Counted from the first letter of the stretch, positions 16,953 through 26,398 are shown. The stretch is DNA of 64,000 bases from Caldalkalibacillus uzonensis (GCF_030814135.1 NZ_JAUSUQ010000009.1:124001-188000), one strand, 5' to 3'. A program made the numbers and translations. The notes: generated by a model not told the origin, from the sequence alone.

Positions 16953-17729
16953 TTAAACAGAGTTAGTGTGATCGTTGTTTTCCTGGCCGGTGATGACGGT
17001 GTGGCCATGGCCATTAGTTTGGCTATCAACTCTCTTCTCCTGTCCTTCCCCCTGTTTCTTGATCTTGTCAGTAAAAATCCCCAACGCACCGGCCAGTTTT
17101 TTACGAAAGACCAAGGGGATGACAATCAAGACTCCGAAGAGCAGCACCAGCTTAATCAATTGCCAGGGATCCCGTTCTACAAGGATATGGCCAACAAATG
17201 TATAACCGTAAGTGCCCGGGATGACACCGATCAACGTGGCATAGAAAAATGAGCGGAAATGCACTTTGGAGATGCCAGCCAAGTAACTGATCAGATCAAA
17301 ATTAATAAACGGTATGAGGCGCAGCACCAATACATAAACAAACCCCTTTTGTTCAAGCTGGGACTGCAGCTTGCCAAACTTGCCTGTCCAATCTTTTTGG
17401 ACAATTTCTTTCCCTAATTTCCTGGCTACTCCAAAAGCAACCACGGCACTGATCATTAAACCTGTCAGAGAATACAAGGTGCCTAATACGGGGCCAAACG
17501 CCAGTCCTGCCGTAATAGTCAAGATAGATGAAGGGAACAACAGCAAGGGGCGGACGGTAAAGAGCAGGATAAATACGACAGGAGCAAACCAACCAAAAGA
17601 GATAATCCATTCTCGGATCGAGAGAGGTGTCCAATTTAAATAACGATGGTTAATCCATATCAAAAATAAAATTAAGATAAGCATGAAGGCCGCTTTCAGC
17701 ACACTTTTCTTGATAACAATGGACCACAT
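16953..17729 (-). CDS. TVP38/TMEM64 (DedA-like) membrane protein
   Basis: 258-aa integral membrane protein of the TVP38/TMEM64 family, with an N-terminal helix (about 12-27) and further hydrophobic segments. The family core is visible as FPSSILTITAGLAFGPVLG near 66-84 and LRLIPFINFDLISYLAGIS near 136-154. Related DedA and VTT-domain proteins move phospholipids between leaflets; that is not shown for this member. The C-terminus is charged and hydrophilic (QGEGQEKRVDSQTNGHGH). Single gene. Confidence 0.87.
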   Translation of the reverse strand: MWSIVIKKSVLKAAFMLILILFLIWINHRYLNWTPLSIREWIISFGWFAPVVFILLFTVRPLLLFPSSILTITAGLAFGPVLGTLYSLTGLMISAVVAFGVARKLGKEIVQKDWTGKFGKLQSQLEQKGFVYVLVLRLIPFINFDLISYLAGISKVHFRSFFYATLIGVIPGTYGYTFVGHILVERDPWQLIKLVLLFGVLIVIPLVFRKKLAGALGIFTDKIKKQGEGQEKRVDSQTNGHGHTVITGQENNDHTNSV

Positions 17730-17810
17730 GGACAGACTCCTTCGCCTACATTACCTACCACTGTCATTATATCTTTTACTGGCCAGGGAGGAAAGACTTT
17801 AGCACATGTT

Positions 17811-17840
17811 TAAAGCCACTGACCGTGATGGCCAGTGGCT
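17811..17840 (-). terminator. Probable terminator of the YjcZ-type gene
   Basis: AGCCACTG (17814-17821) pairs with CAGTGGCT (17833-17840). On the minus strand it is followed by TTTAAA, a weak T run, 35 bp after the stop of the small gene. Confidence 0.5.
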
Positions 17841-17874
17841 CCTGTATCCTTTGCCTTTCAGTGTTAAGCCTGAC

Positions 17875-17982
17875 CTACCAATACCCCCAGCAGCTGCAGC
17901 CAACAATAACCAGCAAGATAAACAACACGACAATTAAAGTGAATCCTCCATGGAAAGGATAAGCTGCTGCTTTACCGCTCAT
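17875..17982 (-). CDS. YjcZ-family sporulation peptide
   Basis: 35-aa peptide too small for ordinary gene finding. It starts with a short polar segment (MSGKAAAYPFHGGF), has one membrane helix (TLIVVLFILLVIVG) and ends CSCWGYW. This matches the YjcZ family of small sporulation proteins that often end in CSCW or similar. ATG 17982 has AGGAGG 11 bases upstream. The family is expressed during sporulation in B. subtilis; its role is unknown. Confidence 0.82.
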   Translation of the reverse strand: MSGKAAAYPFHGGFTLIVVLFILLVIVGCSCWGYW

Positions 17983-18024
17983 GATCTCATGTCCCTCCTT
18001 TTAGCTATCACCCTTTATGGGTGG

Positions 18025-18092
18025 TGGTCACTACTACAATATGCAGGTTGGTCACCCTAGGTAAGAGGGACAAAAGTGGAGTTTTTGGTCAC
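18025..18092. repeat. Three TGGTCAC repeats
   Basis: TGGTCAC occurs at 18025-18031, 18049-18055 and 18086-18092, in the spacer between the murC stop and the YjcZ-type gene, with unequal spacing (24 and 37 bp). This could be a binding-site array or chance. Confidence 0.35.
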
Positions 18093-18096
18093 CAGG

Positions 18097-19398
18097 CTAA
18101 GATAGGCTCCTCTCTAAGGCATGCTGCACTTTTTGAATGTCGCCGGCGCCCATAAACAGCAATACCGCATTGGAGTAACGATGGAGCTGGTCCACTGTCT
18201 CCTCACTGATTAAGCGTGAAGCAGGCAGTTTCCGCATTAAATCTTCAATGGTCAGGTTGCCTTGCTTCTCTCGGGCTGAAGCAAAAATATCACACAAATA
18301 GACCTCGTCCGCTGCCGACAGCGCCTGAGCAAACTCATTCAAGAACGTTTCCGTACGAGTAAACGTGTGAGGTTGAAAAATCGAGACCAGCTTACGGTCG
18401 GGATACTTGGTGCGGGCCGCTTCAATTGTGGCCTTGATCTCGGCTGGATGGTGAGCGTAGTCGTCGATCAAAATGTTGCCCTTTTTCCACACTTTCTCTG
18501 AAAAGCGGCGCTTCACTCCGCCAAAGGTGGTGAGATGGTGCTTCACTTCGGACATGGGCAACTCTTCAACCAAACAAACGCCAATCACAGCCAACGCATT
18601 AAGCACATTGTGGCGGCCGTACAGAGGGATATGAAACTCCCCTAACCTTTTCCCCTGATACGTTGCTGAAAAGGTCATGCCCTGTTCATTGGCACTTAAA
18701 ATTTCACCCTGCAATTCGTTGTGCTGTTCCAGACCGTAGGTCAACTTATGTACACGAGGTTTGAGACGCTGTACATTGGGATCATCTCCGCAGGCGACGA
18801 TCATTTTTTTGGTCTGGTTGGCCAAACTTTGAAAGGCATCGACAACATCATCCACATGGCGGAAATAGTCAGGGTGGTCAAAGTCAATATTGGTCACAAT
18901 CTGATAATCCGGTTGGTAAGCCAGAAAATGGCGGCGATATTCACAAGCCTCATAAACAAAATATTGGCTGTTTTTTTCTCCCTTACCCGTTCCGTCTCCA
19001 ATCAAAAAAGAGGTGGGGCAGATGGCGCTCAGCACATGGGCCAGCAAGCCGGTTGTGGACGTTTTGCCGTGGGAACCGGTCACAGCCACATTGGTGTAAT
19101 GCTGAGCCAGCTTGCCCAAATAATGATGATAACGGTAAACAGGAATCCCCATCTCATGGGCTTGTTTAATTTCTTCATGTTCCTCTTTAAAAGCGTTCCC
19201 CGCAATCACCGTCATGCCTGCCTGGATATTGTCCTTAGAAAAGGGATAAATGGGAATCCCTTTTTCTTCAAGGGGTTGTTGGGTGAAGTAAAAGGTGGCT
19301 ACATCCGAGCCTTGAACCTGATGACCCAAGTCATGCAAAATTTGTGCCAGTGCACTCATCCCCGATCCTTTGATGCCAATAAAATGATATGTTGTCAT
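18097..19398 (-). CDS. murC: UDP-N-acetylmuramate--L-alanine ligase
   Basis: Adds L-Ala to UDP-MurNAc, the first peptide step of peptidoglycan synthesis, in the cytoplasm with ATP. The 433-aa length is normal. The Rossmann N-domain has [11 protein letters not shown] (8-18); the ATP site is GSHGKTSTT near residue 109; [10 protein letters not shown] near 308 and FQPHTFTRT near 335 are C-domain signatures. Its position near ytxGH agrees with B. subtilis. It is preceded closely by the TPR gene (ends 19427). No strong terminator follows. Confidence 0.96.
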   Translation of the reverse strand: MTTYHFIGIKGSGMSALAQILHDLGHQVQGSDVATFYFTQQPLEEKGIPIYPFSKDNIQAGMTVIAGNAFKEEHEEIKQAHEMGIPVYRYHHYLGKLAQHYTNVAVTGSHGKTSTTGLLAHVLSAICPTSFLIGDGTGKGEKNSQYFVYEACEYRRHFLAYQPDYQIVTNIDFDHPDYFRHVDDVVDAFQSLANQTKKMIVACGDDPNVQRLKPRVHKLTYGLEQHNELQGEILSANEQGMTFSATYQGKRLGEFHIPLYGRHNVLNALAVIGVCLVEELPMSEVKHHLTTFGGVKRRFSEKVWKKGNILIDDYAHHPAEIKATIEAARTKYPDRKLVSIFQPHTFTRTETFLNEFAQALSAADEVYLCDIFASAREKQGNLTIEDLMRKLPASRLISEETVDQLHRYSNAVLLFMGAGDIQKVQHALERSLS

Positions 19399-19426
19399 TA
19401 TTGCCTACCTCCATCCCCAATTACGC

Positions 19427-20197
19427 CTATCCAATGGTTTGCAGCAGTTTTTCTGCCTGTTTACGGTCGACCCTCAAAAATTCCCATTTGTTTTGTGGGT
19501 CCAACAATCTCTTAAGCACCCGTTTAGCCTGCGCTTCTTTTCCCAGTTCAACTAACAATTTTGCATAGTAATACGCTTCCTCGCCAATCAGGTCGGCATC
19601 GTGTGCATGGGCCAGCTCAAACGCCTTTTCTGACTCCCCTTGCTGCCCCTGATGATACAGCCATTCTCCTTTAAGCGTGTAAAACAGGGCTAAAAGTTTA
19701 GAGGACAAGTGATTTCCCGTGTTCATCTGTTCTTCTATCTCATTCATCCACTGCATTGCTTCCCGCTTCTTACCCAGTTGCATATTGACAGCCATCAGAG
19801 CCATCCGGGTTAAAGGCTCCATTGTTTTTTTCTGCGTTTTAATTCCCCGCTCCAAAGCTCTTTCGAAGGCTGCCTTCGCTTTATGCCAGTCCCGTTGATA
19901 GTAATAGGCCAAGCCTTGGGCATAATCCCCGTATCCTTCATTCCGTTTTAAACGGGCAATATGTTGGTAACTTAGGCTGACGCCCTCAAGATCTCCCTGT
20001 TTTAACATATGCCCAGCCCGGAAAGAATGATAAAAAACAAGCACTGGCTTATACCACAAAAAAATAAGGACAAAATAAATAATGGCATACAACCACAGCG
20101 AGGCCCCTGAAAACAGGGTAAAAAGGACGACAGCTACAAACAGTGCTATTAGGCTGAGGGCCAAAATAAAGAGCACAGTCCCTTTCAATCTCAACAC
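19427..20197 (-). CDS. Membrane-anchored TPR protein
   Basis: 256-aa protein with two N-terminal membrane helices (about 7-29 and 33-52) and a cytoplasmic helical region with tetratricopeptide-like repeats: DYAQGLAYYYQRDWHKAKAAFERALERG near 90-118, then KLLALFYTLKGEWLYHQGQQGESEKAFELA and EEAYYYAKLLVELGKEAQAKRVLKRLL. TPRs mediate protein contacts; the partner is unknown. It lies 28 bp upstream of murC in the same direction, so a link to cell-wall synthesis is possible but unproven. Confidence 0.8.
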   Translation of the reverse strand: MLRLKGTVLFILALSLIALFVAVVLFTLFSGASLWLYAIIYFVLIFLWYKPVLVFYHSFRAGHMLKQGDLEGVSLSYQHIARLKRNEGYGDYAQGLAYYYQRDWHKAKAAFERALERGIKTQKKTMEPLTRMALMAVNMQLGKKREAMQWMNEIEEQMNTGNHLSSKLLALFYTLKGEWLYHQGQQGESEKAFELAHAHDADLIGEEAYYYAKLLVELGKEAQAKRVLKRLLDPQNKWEFLRVDRKQAEKLLQTIG

Positions 20198-20266
20198 CCT
20201 ATCTCATTCATCGTCAAAAAGATATTATACCACAACCCTTAATCATGGGGAACATGCAATCTTGAC

Positions 20267-20294
20267 TTGCGTTTTTATAAAATTATGGTATAAT
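20267..20294 (+). promoter_or_regulatory. Promoter of the cold-shock gene
   Basis: Extended -10 TGGTATAAT (20286-20294) with -35 TTGCGT (20267-20272) at 16 bp. A TTGACT at 20262 is 21 bp away and less likely to be used. Transcription would start near 20301, right before the first leader helix. Confidence 0.65.
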
Positions 20295-20300
20295 GAAGAA

Positions 20301-20417
20301 AGTTTGATTAAAAGTTGAATGACTGCAACCTGTTCGGCCTCTTAGTAAGTCGAAGCAAGTGAAAGTATTCAGTTTTTAATCAACACATCAACAAAATTTT
20401 AGTAAGGAGGCCGAAAC
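20301..20417 (+). promoter_or_regulatory. Cold-shock leader with two mutually exclusive helices
   Basis: Long untranslated leader of about 117 bases. Helix A pairs TTGATTAAAA (20304-20313) with TTTTAATCAA (20374-20383), 10 bp. Helix B pairs TTCGGCCTC (20333-20341) with GAGGCCGAA (20407-20415), 9 bp, and covers most of the AAGGAGG ribosome site. The two helices cross, so they either form a pseudoknot or exclude each other. Helix A is A/T-rich and helix B G/C-rich, a layout suited to a temperature-sensitive switch. The pairing is seen; the regulatory role is inferred. Confidence 0.6.
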
Positions 20418-20615
20418 ATGGTCGGTAAAGTAAAATGGTTCAACGCTGAAAAAGGTTTTGGATTTATCGAGAGACCCGATGGGGACGATGTATTTGTACA
20501 CTACACAGCCATTCAGAGTGAAGGTTACAAAACCCTTGAGGAAGGCGAAAGCGTACAATTCGATATTGTGGAAGGCAATCGCGGACCTCAAGCTGCCAAT
20601 GTCGTTCGCTTATAA
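20418..20615 (+). CDS. Cold-shock protein (CspB/CspD type)
   Basis: 65-aa single-domain RNA chaperone that binds single-stranded RNA and melts secondary structure, mainly at low temperature. It opens [17 protein letters not shown] with RNP1 (KGFGFI) and has RNP2 (VFVHY) near residues 25-29. The C-terminus [12 protein letters not shown] resembles B. subtilis CspD, but Csp paralogues cannot be told apart safely. The gene has a structured leader, its own promoter and its own terminator, and lies next to the cold-linked helicase gene cshA. Confidence 0.96.
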   Translation: MVGKVKWFNAEKGFGFIERPDGDDVFVHYTAIQSEGYKTLEEGESVQFDIVEGNRGPQAANVVRL

Positions 20616-20635
20616 TCAGCAAATATGACGTTGAT

Positions 20636-20674
20636 AAGAGCATTGTTCCGTTATGACGGATCATGCTCTTTTTT
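20636..20674 (+). terminator. Terminator of the cold-shock gene
   Basis: AAGAGCAT (20636-20643) pairs with ATGCTCTT (20663-20670), with an inner TCCGT/ACGGA stem, followed by a T run to 20674. Confidence 0.9.
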
Positions 20675-20730
20675 AATGAACATGATAATATCAAAGAAAA
20701 AAGAAACGGATATAAGGAGTTTGAACAAGT

Positions 20731-22146
20731 ATGGTACATTTTCAAGACTTGAATATTTCAGAACCCGTTAAACAAGCCTTAGCGAAAATGGGGTTCGAAG
20801 AAGCGACACCCATCCAGGCCGAGGCGATCCCCCTGGCTTTAGAAGGACAAGATCTGATTGGCCAGGCCCAGACAGGTACGGGGAAAACGGCGGCTTTTGG
20901 CATCCCCATGATTGAAAGTATACAGGTGCACGCCAACCACACACAAGGGCTGGTCGTAACACCCACGCGAGAACTCGCTATTCAAGTGGCCGAGGAACTG
21001 AACCGGATTGGTGAGTTTAAAAAAGTGAGGGCACTCCCTGTCTATGGCGGGCAAGACATCAATCGCCAAATCAAAGCCTTAAAACAATTCCCTCATATTA
21101 TTGTCGGAACACCTGGGCGCCTGCTGGACCACTTGCGACGCAAAACCTTGCGCCTGAACCATATTGCCCACGTGATCTTGGATGAAGCAGACGAGATGCT
21201 GAATATGGGCTTTATTGATGACATCACCGCCATTTTGGAGCAATGCCCCCAGGAAAAACAAACACTGCTGTTCTCAGCCACCATGCCAGAGCCCATTAAA
21301 ACGTTGGCCCTCCGTTTTATGCGCCAGCCTGCAGAAGTAAAAATAAGGGCCAAGGAAGTCACTGTGCCTTTAATTGATCAATATTATCTTGAGGTGCAGG
21401 AAAAACAAAAATTTGACGTGCTCTGCCGCCTCCTTGACCTGGAGTCCCCTGAACTGGCCATTGTATTCGGCCGTACGAAACGGCGGGTGGATGAACTGTC
21501 TGAGGCACTCAAACGACGGGGTTATCTGGCCGAGGGCATACACGGAGATCTAAGCCAAAACAGACGGGATCAGGTGATTAACCAATTCCGTTCCGGGACC
21601 ATCGACATTTTGGTGGCTACTGATGTAGCTGCCCGCGGTCTGGACATACAAGGTGTCACTCATGTCTATAACTTTGATATTCCACAGGATCCCGAGAACT
21701 ACGTACACCGGATTGGCCGCACTGGACGGGCCGGACAAGCCGGACAAGCGGTCACCTTTGTGGTCCCCCGGGAAATAGACCATCTAAAAACCATCGAGCG
21801 GCTGACGAAGCGCAAACTGGAGAAACGACGGATTCCCACGATCAATGAGGTATTAAAAGGGCGGCAGCAAACCGCCATGGAGACGCTGTTAAGAGTAGCA
21901 GAGGAAGGGGACATTCAAGCTTTCCAACGTATGGCCCAAGAGTTGCTTGAGGAACAAGACTCCGTCACATTGGTGGCTGCTGCCTTGAAATTGTTAACCA
22001 AGGAACCGGATCAAACCCCAGTCCGGCTCACAGCAGAGGAGCCCCTGCAAGTAAAGAAAAAGAAGCAGGTACATGGAAGAAAAAAACGCCCGAACCGGCC
22101 AAGATATCCAAAAACGGACAAAATGAGACATAAACACCGCCCCTAA
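20731..22146 (+). CDS. cshA: DEAD-box RNA helicase CshA
   Basis: ATP-dependent RNA helicase, 471 aa. Q motif near residues 5-30, Walker A AQTGTGKT (46-53), PTRELA near 75, GG and TPGR near 105-130, DEAD (151-154), SAT (183-185), ARGLDIQG and HRIGRTGR near 327. Much of the sequence, including the C-terminal [12 protein letters not shown], matches B. subtilis CshA, which acts with the RNA degradosome, ribosome biogenesis and cold adaptation. The C-terminus is Lys/Arg-rich for RNA contact, shorter than in B. subtilis. ATG 20731 follows AAGGAG. No terminator was seen before the convergent gene at 22167. Confidence 0.94.
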   Translation: MVHFQDLNISEPVKQALAKMGFEEATPIQAEAIPLALEGQDLIGQAQTGTGKTAAFGIPMIESIQVHANHTQGLVVTPTRELAIQVAEELNRIGEFKKVRALPVYGGQDINRQIKALKQFPHIIVGTPGRLLDHLRRKTLRLNHIAHVILDEADEMLNMGFIDDITAILEQCPQEKQTLLFSATMPEPIKTLALRFMRQPAEVKIRAKEVTVPLIDQYYLEVQEKQKFDVLCRLLDLESPELAIVFGRTKRRVDELSEALKRRGYLAEGIHGDLSQNRRDQVINQFRSGTIDILVATDVAARGLDIQGVTHVYNFDIPQDPENYVHRIGRTGRAGQAGQAVTFVVPREIDHLKTIERLTKRKLEKRRIPTINEVLKGRQQTAMETLLRVAEEGDIQAFQRMAQELLEEQDSVTLVAAALKLLTKEPDQTPVRLTAEEPLQVKKKKQVHGRKKRPNRPRYPKTDKMRHKHRP

Positions 22147-22166
22147 TCATACAAGAACCAATGTGT

Positions 22167-23261
22167 TTAAAGTGTGACTTGACTTTTCCCCTGCTTTCCG
22201 GAATGGCGACCGAACCGTGGAATCCACCATTTTAACAGAGGGGCCAACACCAGCAGAATAAAAAAGACACGAAACAAATGATAGCCGGTTACCAGTGTCA
22301 GGTCAGCGCCAACCTCTTTGGCGGTAATTCCCATCTCCGCAATACCGCCCGGGGCCATACTTAAATAGGCAGAAAGAATAGAGACGTCATACACCTGGCT
22401 CATCACGAAGGCCATGAGCAAGGTAAAAACAAGTAACAACAAGCTGGATAATAACGTATATAACCCTAGCTTTCGGCGCTCCAATATTTTTCCTGGTTGA
22501 ATCTGCAAGCCCAAATGGGTACCAATAAATAATTGAGAGAGAATAAAGATAGGGGCAGGCAGCTCGGGCGCAGGTACACCCAGTAGGATGACAATGATTG
22601 TGGCTATACTGGGGCCAATGAGATACGCAGTGGGCAGACTCAATTTCACAGCAGCAGCTACCCCTGCTATAACGGCCAACAGAAAGAGCAGATAATGAAA
22701 GACAGGGGCAGCCTGTGCCCGCTGTTCTCCAAAACGGAAATCCGAAGTGCTTAAGAGCACTTCGCCCCCATACTGGGACCACACCCAGATTATGCCCGGA
22801 ACAAGAAAAATCACGACCAATATACGTATCATTTGCATCATGGTCACCACAATGGGGTTAATCTGCTCCAGCTCCTCTCCCAAGACCACCATTTGGGCCA
22901 AACCTCCGGGGATGCTGCCAATGAGCAAGCTGGGCCAATCCTCACCCGTTAGACGGAACAATCCCAAAGAAAGAAGCACACTGAACAAAATGAGCAACAC
23001 AGTACTTATAAACATGGCCGGCAGATGGACAAGCAATTGACGAACCATATCCAGCGTAAAATAAGAGCCGAGAGCATAACCCAGTATGACCAGTCCTGTT
23101 TGGCGCAGTCCACTGGGCCAATACAATGGGGAGAAAACAAAAAAACGATATATAATTATCACTGTCAGCGGTCCCAGCAACCAGGGCAAGGGAAAGCCGA
23201 CCAAGTAAAAAAGAAAAGCCCCTCCTAGGGATAGCACCAGAGTTTTGATAAAAGGGAACAT
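22167..23261 (-). CDS. AbrB-family membrane protein (PF05145 type)
   Basis: Highly hydrophobic protein of about 364 aa with around ten membrane segments and two related halves, the plan of the membrane AbrB/ammonia monooxygenase-like family. Each half carries a GGLAQM or GGIAEMGITAKEVGAD type motif (near residues 130 and 300). The function is unknown, and it is unrelated to the DNA-binding AbrB. ATG 23261 follows GAAGG; ATG 23282 lacks a ribosome site. It lies downstream of the methyltransferase gene with an 81-bp gap. Confidence 0.8.
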   Translation of the reverse strand: MFPFIKTLVLSLGGAFLFYLVGFPLPWLLGPLTVIIIYRFFVFSPLYWPSGLRQTGLVILGYALGSYFTLDMVRQLLVHLPAMFISTVLLILFSVLLSLGLFRLTGEDWPSLLIGSIPGGLAQMVVLGEELEQINPIVVTMMQMIRILVVIFLVPGIIWVWSQYGGEVLLSTSDFRFGEQRAQAAPVFHYLLFLLAVIAGVAAAVKLSLPTAYLIGPSIATIIVILLGVPAPELPAPIFILSQLFIGTHLGLQIQPGKILERRKLGLYTLLSSLLLLVFTLLMAFVMSQVYDVSILSAYLSMAPGGIAEMGITAKEVGADLTLVTGYHLFRVFFILLVLAPLLKWWIPRFGRHSGKQGKSQVTL

Positions 23262-23342
23262 CTGCCTGCAACCTTCTTTCATTACGAACCTGTGTAAATA
23301 CTATACTTGCAGTGTGTATGTCTTTTTCTATTCTGGAACGGA

Positions 23343-25469
23343 TTAGTCCAGATACTCGAGCTTAGACACTGTCTGTTCAATATGCCTTTGTTGACTCCTG
23401 TTTAAATCAAACAAGTCCATGATTTCCTTTTCAATCTCCTCATACCATTCTTTTCTTTGCCGTGGCTCATCTGCAGCCATTAACTGGTTTACCAGCTCCA
23501 CGATCCTTCCCTGCCGAGCCCAAGATACCTGAGGAATGGGGATTGCCTCCAAATAATGGCGCAACACTTTAACCGAACTAAAGCTTAATTGATAAAAAAA
23601 CTGGATGGTTTTAGAATTAAGCACAGCCAGTAGATATTTAATGTCAACTTCTTGTGTCTCTGGGACAAGGATATTGGCACTGTTCAGCGTCAGTCGCTGC
23701 CGGTTGTCATAAGCAAAGACAAGTGTCCGATTGATAAAACGATAAATTAATTTTTCCGGGGCCCGATAGTAGTGGAGCGGTGCCACTTGCTGAAATCGTT
23801 CCGGTTGGAAGCGAATGTAGGCACTGATCCGCTCAACCCGGTACTTAAAGATATCACTTCCTTTGACAATCGGCTCCGTTTCCGCTTCCTGATCAGCCAC
23901 AAGAAATTTTTTATTGTTCCCCGTGACAATACCCAAGGCAAAGGCCGCTTTTCCCTTTAAAGGGGAGACTGCGGGATGCGTACGGAGATGGTGAAGCAAG
24001 CGGTGATCTTCCTCTGTACTGCAAACATTGAAGACGTAGTCCAGATTGTCCTTAAAGCGTTGTTGAGGGATATGGTGCATCTTTCCCTGACGCCTGACAG
24101 AGAGACAATGCCCTGCCTCTTCAGAGGCTTTCCGCTGAGCCTTAAGGGTGATCACTGGGCTGTACACCCGGGAAAAGGCGTTCCCCAAAAGCTGGATGTC
24201 AATCAGGTGAGTGTGGTCCAATACATACTCCCTGATGGAACGATGGCCGCTTACATACAACATCGCTTCCGGCAACACAAAGTTTAAAATCCCACCTGGC
24301 TGTAACCGAGACACCGCCCGCTCAACAAATAAACTGAATGAATCCACCAAAAAGCGTGCCGACACAAACCGGGCTTTAAGCTCCTTCTTTTCTATGCTGT
24401 CAAAAGTGGAGCCCCAAGGCGGGTTGCCCACTATGAGATGAAAAAGGTCGGGGCGGTTCCTGTACAAGCCATACTCATCCCTCAAAAAGTTACCAACTCT
24501 AATCTCGAGGGATGGCTCTTCGTCCGGTAAGCTATCAGCAGTCAAGGCTAAATTAATTTTAGCCAACTGAACAGCCACAGGATCAATGTCCATGCCAAAC
24601 AAACAAGCCTGTAACAGATGCTTTTCTGCATTCGCAGGAGAGAACCCTAATGAACACAAGCGAGGTTTTAAGTGCTGAAACAGCTTTAACAAAAAATTCC
24701 CCGACCCACAGCAAGGGTCCATGATTTTTAGATGCTCTGTGATGTTCAGCTGCTCCAAACTATTTTCGACCATCTCCTCGACTAACGATGAAGGGGTATA
24801 GTATTGTCCATAGTGTTTGCGTTGCCCCAAATGACTCAAGGACAGATAGACCAGGCCCAGGAAATCTTCCCCTTCTACATAGGGGATAGCCAAGTGTTGC
24901 AGACGATGCAAGAGATCTTTTTCATCGCTAGACAAATCATCCTTATCCCTGTGGATCAGACCGGCCAATAGCTTTGTCAACCGGCCAGGCTGAATCAGCC
25001 CGTCCAACCATGCTTGTGACAATGAAGCTCCTGTCTCTGTAGGAATCATCTCCAGTTCTTTTTCATGCCAACCACATGATATATGCTTGTTCCTCCATAA
25101 TTGCAGGGCACATTCACATAAAATCAAGCGGATGTACCTGTTGGCTTGTTGAGGGGTTGCTGTTCTCAAAAAAGGGCCTGCCACATGCAAAATGTCTTCT
25201 GTAAGCTGTACATAAGGCTTAAAGCTGACATATTCTACCGGGATAAACCTTCCCTGCACCCCCCTCTTGTTTCGTCTCTTCTGCAAGCGATCCAGTTCTC
25301 CACGTTGAATCAACCTGGCGATGCGACCTATCTCATCCTTATCCACCATGTGCTGTCCATTTTGTGATACCACATTCCGGATCAAGCCTGCTTTAAACCA
25401 GTTTTTGACTGTTGCAGAGGAGACAGCTAACTGATCGGCCGCCTGTTGAAGTGTGAGATACTTATCCAT
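23343..25469 (-). CDS. N6-adenine DNA methyltransferase with N-terminal HTH (Eco57I/TaqI-like)
   Basis: 708-aa protein. Residues about 1-55 form a MerR/excisionase-type HTH (LTLQQAADQLAVSSATVKNW). The gamma-class methyltransferase core has YYTPSSLVEEMVE, motif I DPCCGSGNFLLKLF near 247 and the catalytic NPPWG near 347. A TaqI-like C-terminal recognition region includes FQPERFQQVAPLHYYRAPEKL and LNSANILVP. It should methylate adenine N6 with SAM. No PD-(D/E)XK or other nuclease motif is evident and no restriction gene is adjacent. It is last of a tight operon with patatin, VWA and MoxR genes (13-bp gap to the patatin gene), suggesting a defence or DNA-modification role. Confidence 0.85.
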   Translation of the reverse strand: MDKYLTLQQAADQLAVSSATVKNWFKAGLIRNVVSQNGQHMVDKDEIGRIARLIQRGELDRLQKRRNKRGVQGRFIPVEYVSFKPYVQLTEDILHVAGPFLRTATPQQANRYIRLILCECALQLWRNKHISCGWHEKELEMIPTETGASLSQAWLDGLIQPGRLTKLLAGLIHRDKDDLSSDEKDLLHRLQHLAIPYVEGEDFLGLVYLSLSHLGQRKHYGQYYTPSSLVEEMVENSLEQLNITEHLKIMDPCCGSGNFLLKLFQHLKPRLCSLGFSPANAEKHLLQACLFGMDIDPVAVQLAKINLALTADSLPDEEPSLEIRVGNFLRDEYGLYRNRPDLFHLIVGNPPWGSTFDSIEKKELKARFVSARFLVDSFSLFVERAVSRLQPGGILNFVLPEAMLYVSGHRSIREYVLDHTHLIDIQLLGNAFSRVYSPVITLKAQRKASEEAGHCLSVRRQGKMHHIPQQRFKDNLDYVFNVCSTEEDHRLLHHLRTHPAVSPLKGKAAFALGIVTGNNKKFLVADQEAETEPIVKGSDIFKYRVERISAYIRFQPERFQQVAPLHYYRAPEKLIYRFINRTLVFAYDNRQRLTLNSANILVPETQEVDIKYLLAVLNSKTIQFFYQLSFSSVKVLRHYLEAIPIPQVSWARQGRIVELVNQLMAADEPRQRKEWYEEIEKEIMDLFDLNRSQQRHIEQTVSKLEYLD

Positions 25470-25482
25470 TGCCTAACCTCTC

Positions 25483-26385
25483 CTAGTGAACCAAAAACGC
25501 ATTGATCGCCGCTTGTTTCTCCTGATACACTTGGTCAGCCAACTGGATCAAGTCATCGATCTTGCCGACGTCATCAATGGGCATTTCTTTCCCTAATTCC
25601 CGGTTCAGGCGTAACATACGCTTGCCTAACAGCATTTGACATTGATAGGTAATCGACTCTGACGTGACATGCAAGGCCAGGTCAATCAACTTGGGGGTGA
25701 TGATAAATGGCCTCCACTTAAGCTGGATCCATTGGCTTAGGCCCCAGCCAGGTTCTCCGCCAGGGTCAAACGTAATCTTCTGCTTTCCAGTACCCAGGGA
25801 TAGAATCTTCACTTCTTCTATTTTTTTGCCAAAACCGTTCATTGCTTCAGTCAAGGCGACAAAGGAAGGATTGTTGGCCCACAATCCCCCGTCCGCCATG
25901 AGCAGATCATGATTTACTTTATAGGGCGGAAAATAAAATGGAGCGGCACAGGAGGATAAAACCGCTTCCCACAGTTTAATTTTACCACTTTCACAGGGAT
26001 TGGTGTGGGATTTAAACAGATGCACATCTCCCACCCGCAGATTGACGGAGGGAATGACCAGCGACGTGGAAACCTCAGCCAGTTGTCTTTGGCCAAACAC
26101 TTCCTGCAGCACCTTTTTCAGCATGTGATGGTCATAAAAACTTTTCAATATGCCCAGCGAGCGCTGCTTAAACACTTTCGGTCCCCAAGAGCGGTACAAA
26201 TCTAAAATAGTATCCATCTTTTGCTCGGCCGCCACTGCTGCGGCTATAATCGCCCCGGTACTGGTCCCGACAATCAAGTCAAAATACTGGTAAATTGCCC
26301 GCCCGTATTCCTCTTCCAAACGACTGAGAATCTGGGCCGGGAAAATCCCGCGAATGCCGCCGCCGTCGATGCATAATATGTTCAT
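25483..26385 (-). CDS. Patatin-like phospholipase
   Basis: 300-aa patatin-fold lipid acyl hydrolase. The oxyanion motif DGGGIRG (7-13), the nucleophile GTSTG with Ser42 and the catalytic DGG with Asp165 are all present, so the enzyme should be active. Similar enzymes (CapV type) act as membrane-degrading effectors in CBASS anti-phage systems. No cyclic-nucleotide synthase is nearby. ATG 26385 has GGGAGG upstream, 13 bp after the VWA stop; a TTG at 26406 overlaps that stop and has no site. It sits third in the MoxR-VWA-patatin-methyltransferase run. Confidence 0.9.
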   Translation of the reverse strand: MNILCIDGGGIRGIFPAQILSRLEEEYGRAIYQYFDLIVGTSTGAIIAAAVAAEQKMDTILDLYRSWGPKVFKQRSLGILKSFYDHHMLKKVLQEVFGQRQLAEVSTSLVIPSVNLRVGDVHLFKSHTNPCESGKIKLWEAVLSSCAAPFYFPPYKVNHDLLMADGGLWANNPSFVALTEAMNGFGKKIEEVKILSLGTGKQKITFDPGGEPGWGLSQWIQLKWRPFIITPKLIDLALHVTSESITYQCQMLLGKRMLRLNRELGKEMPIDDVGKIDDLIQLADQVYQEKQAAINAFLVH

Positions 26386-26398
26386 GGTCAGCCTCCCG

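Noticed and set aside
17983-18096. Sporulation sigma-E or sigma-G promoter for the YjcZ-type gene
   Set aside because: GCATATT and CATAAAGG are present but 18 bases apart, longer than sigma-E allows, and no sigma-G -10 fits. The evidence is too weak to list.
18721-19515. A 264-residue open frame antisense to murC
   Set aside because: It is explained by murC codon use, runs across the murC start region and has no sign of an independent promoter or ribosome site.
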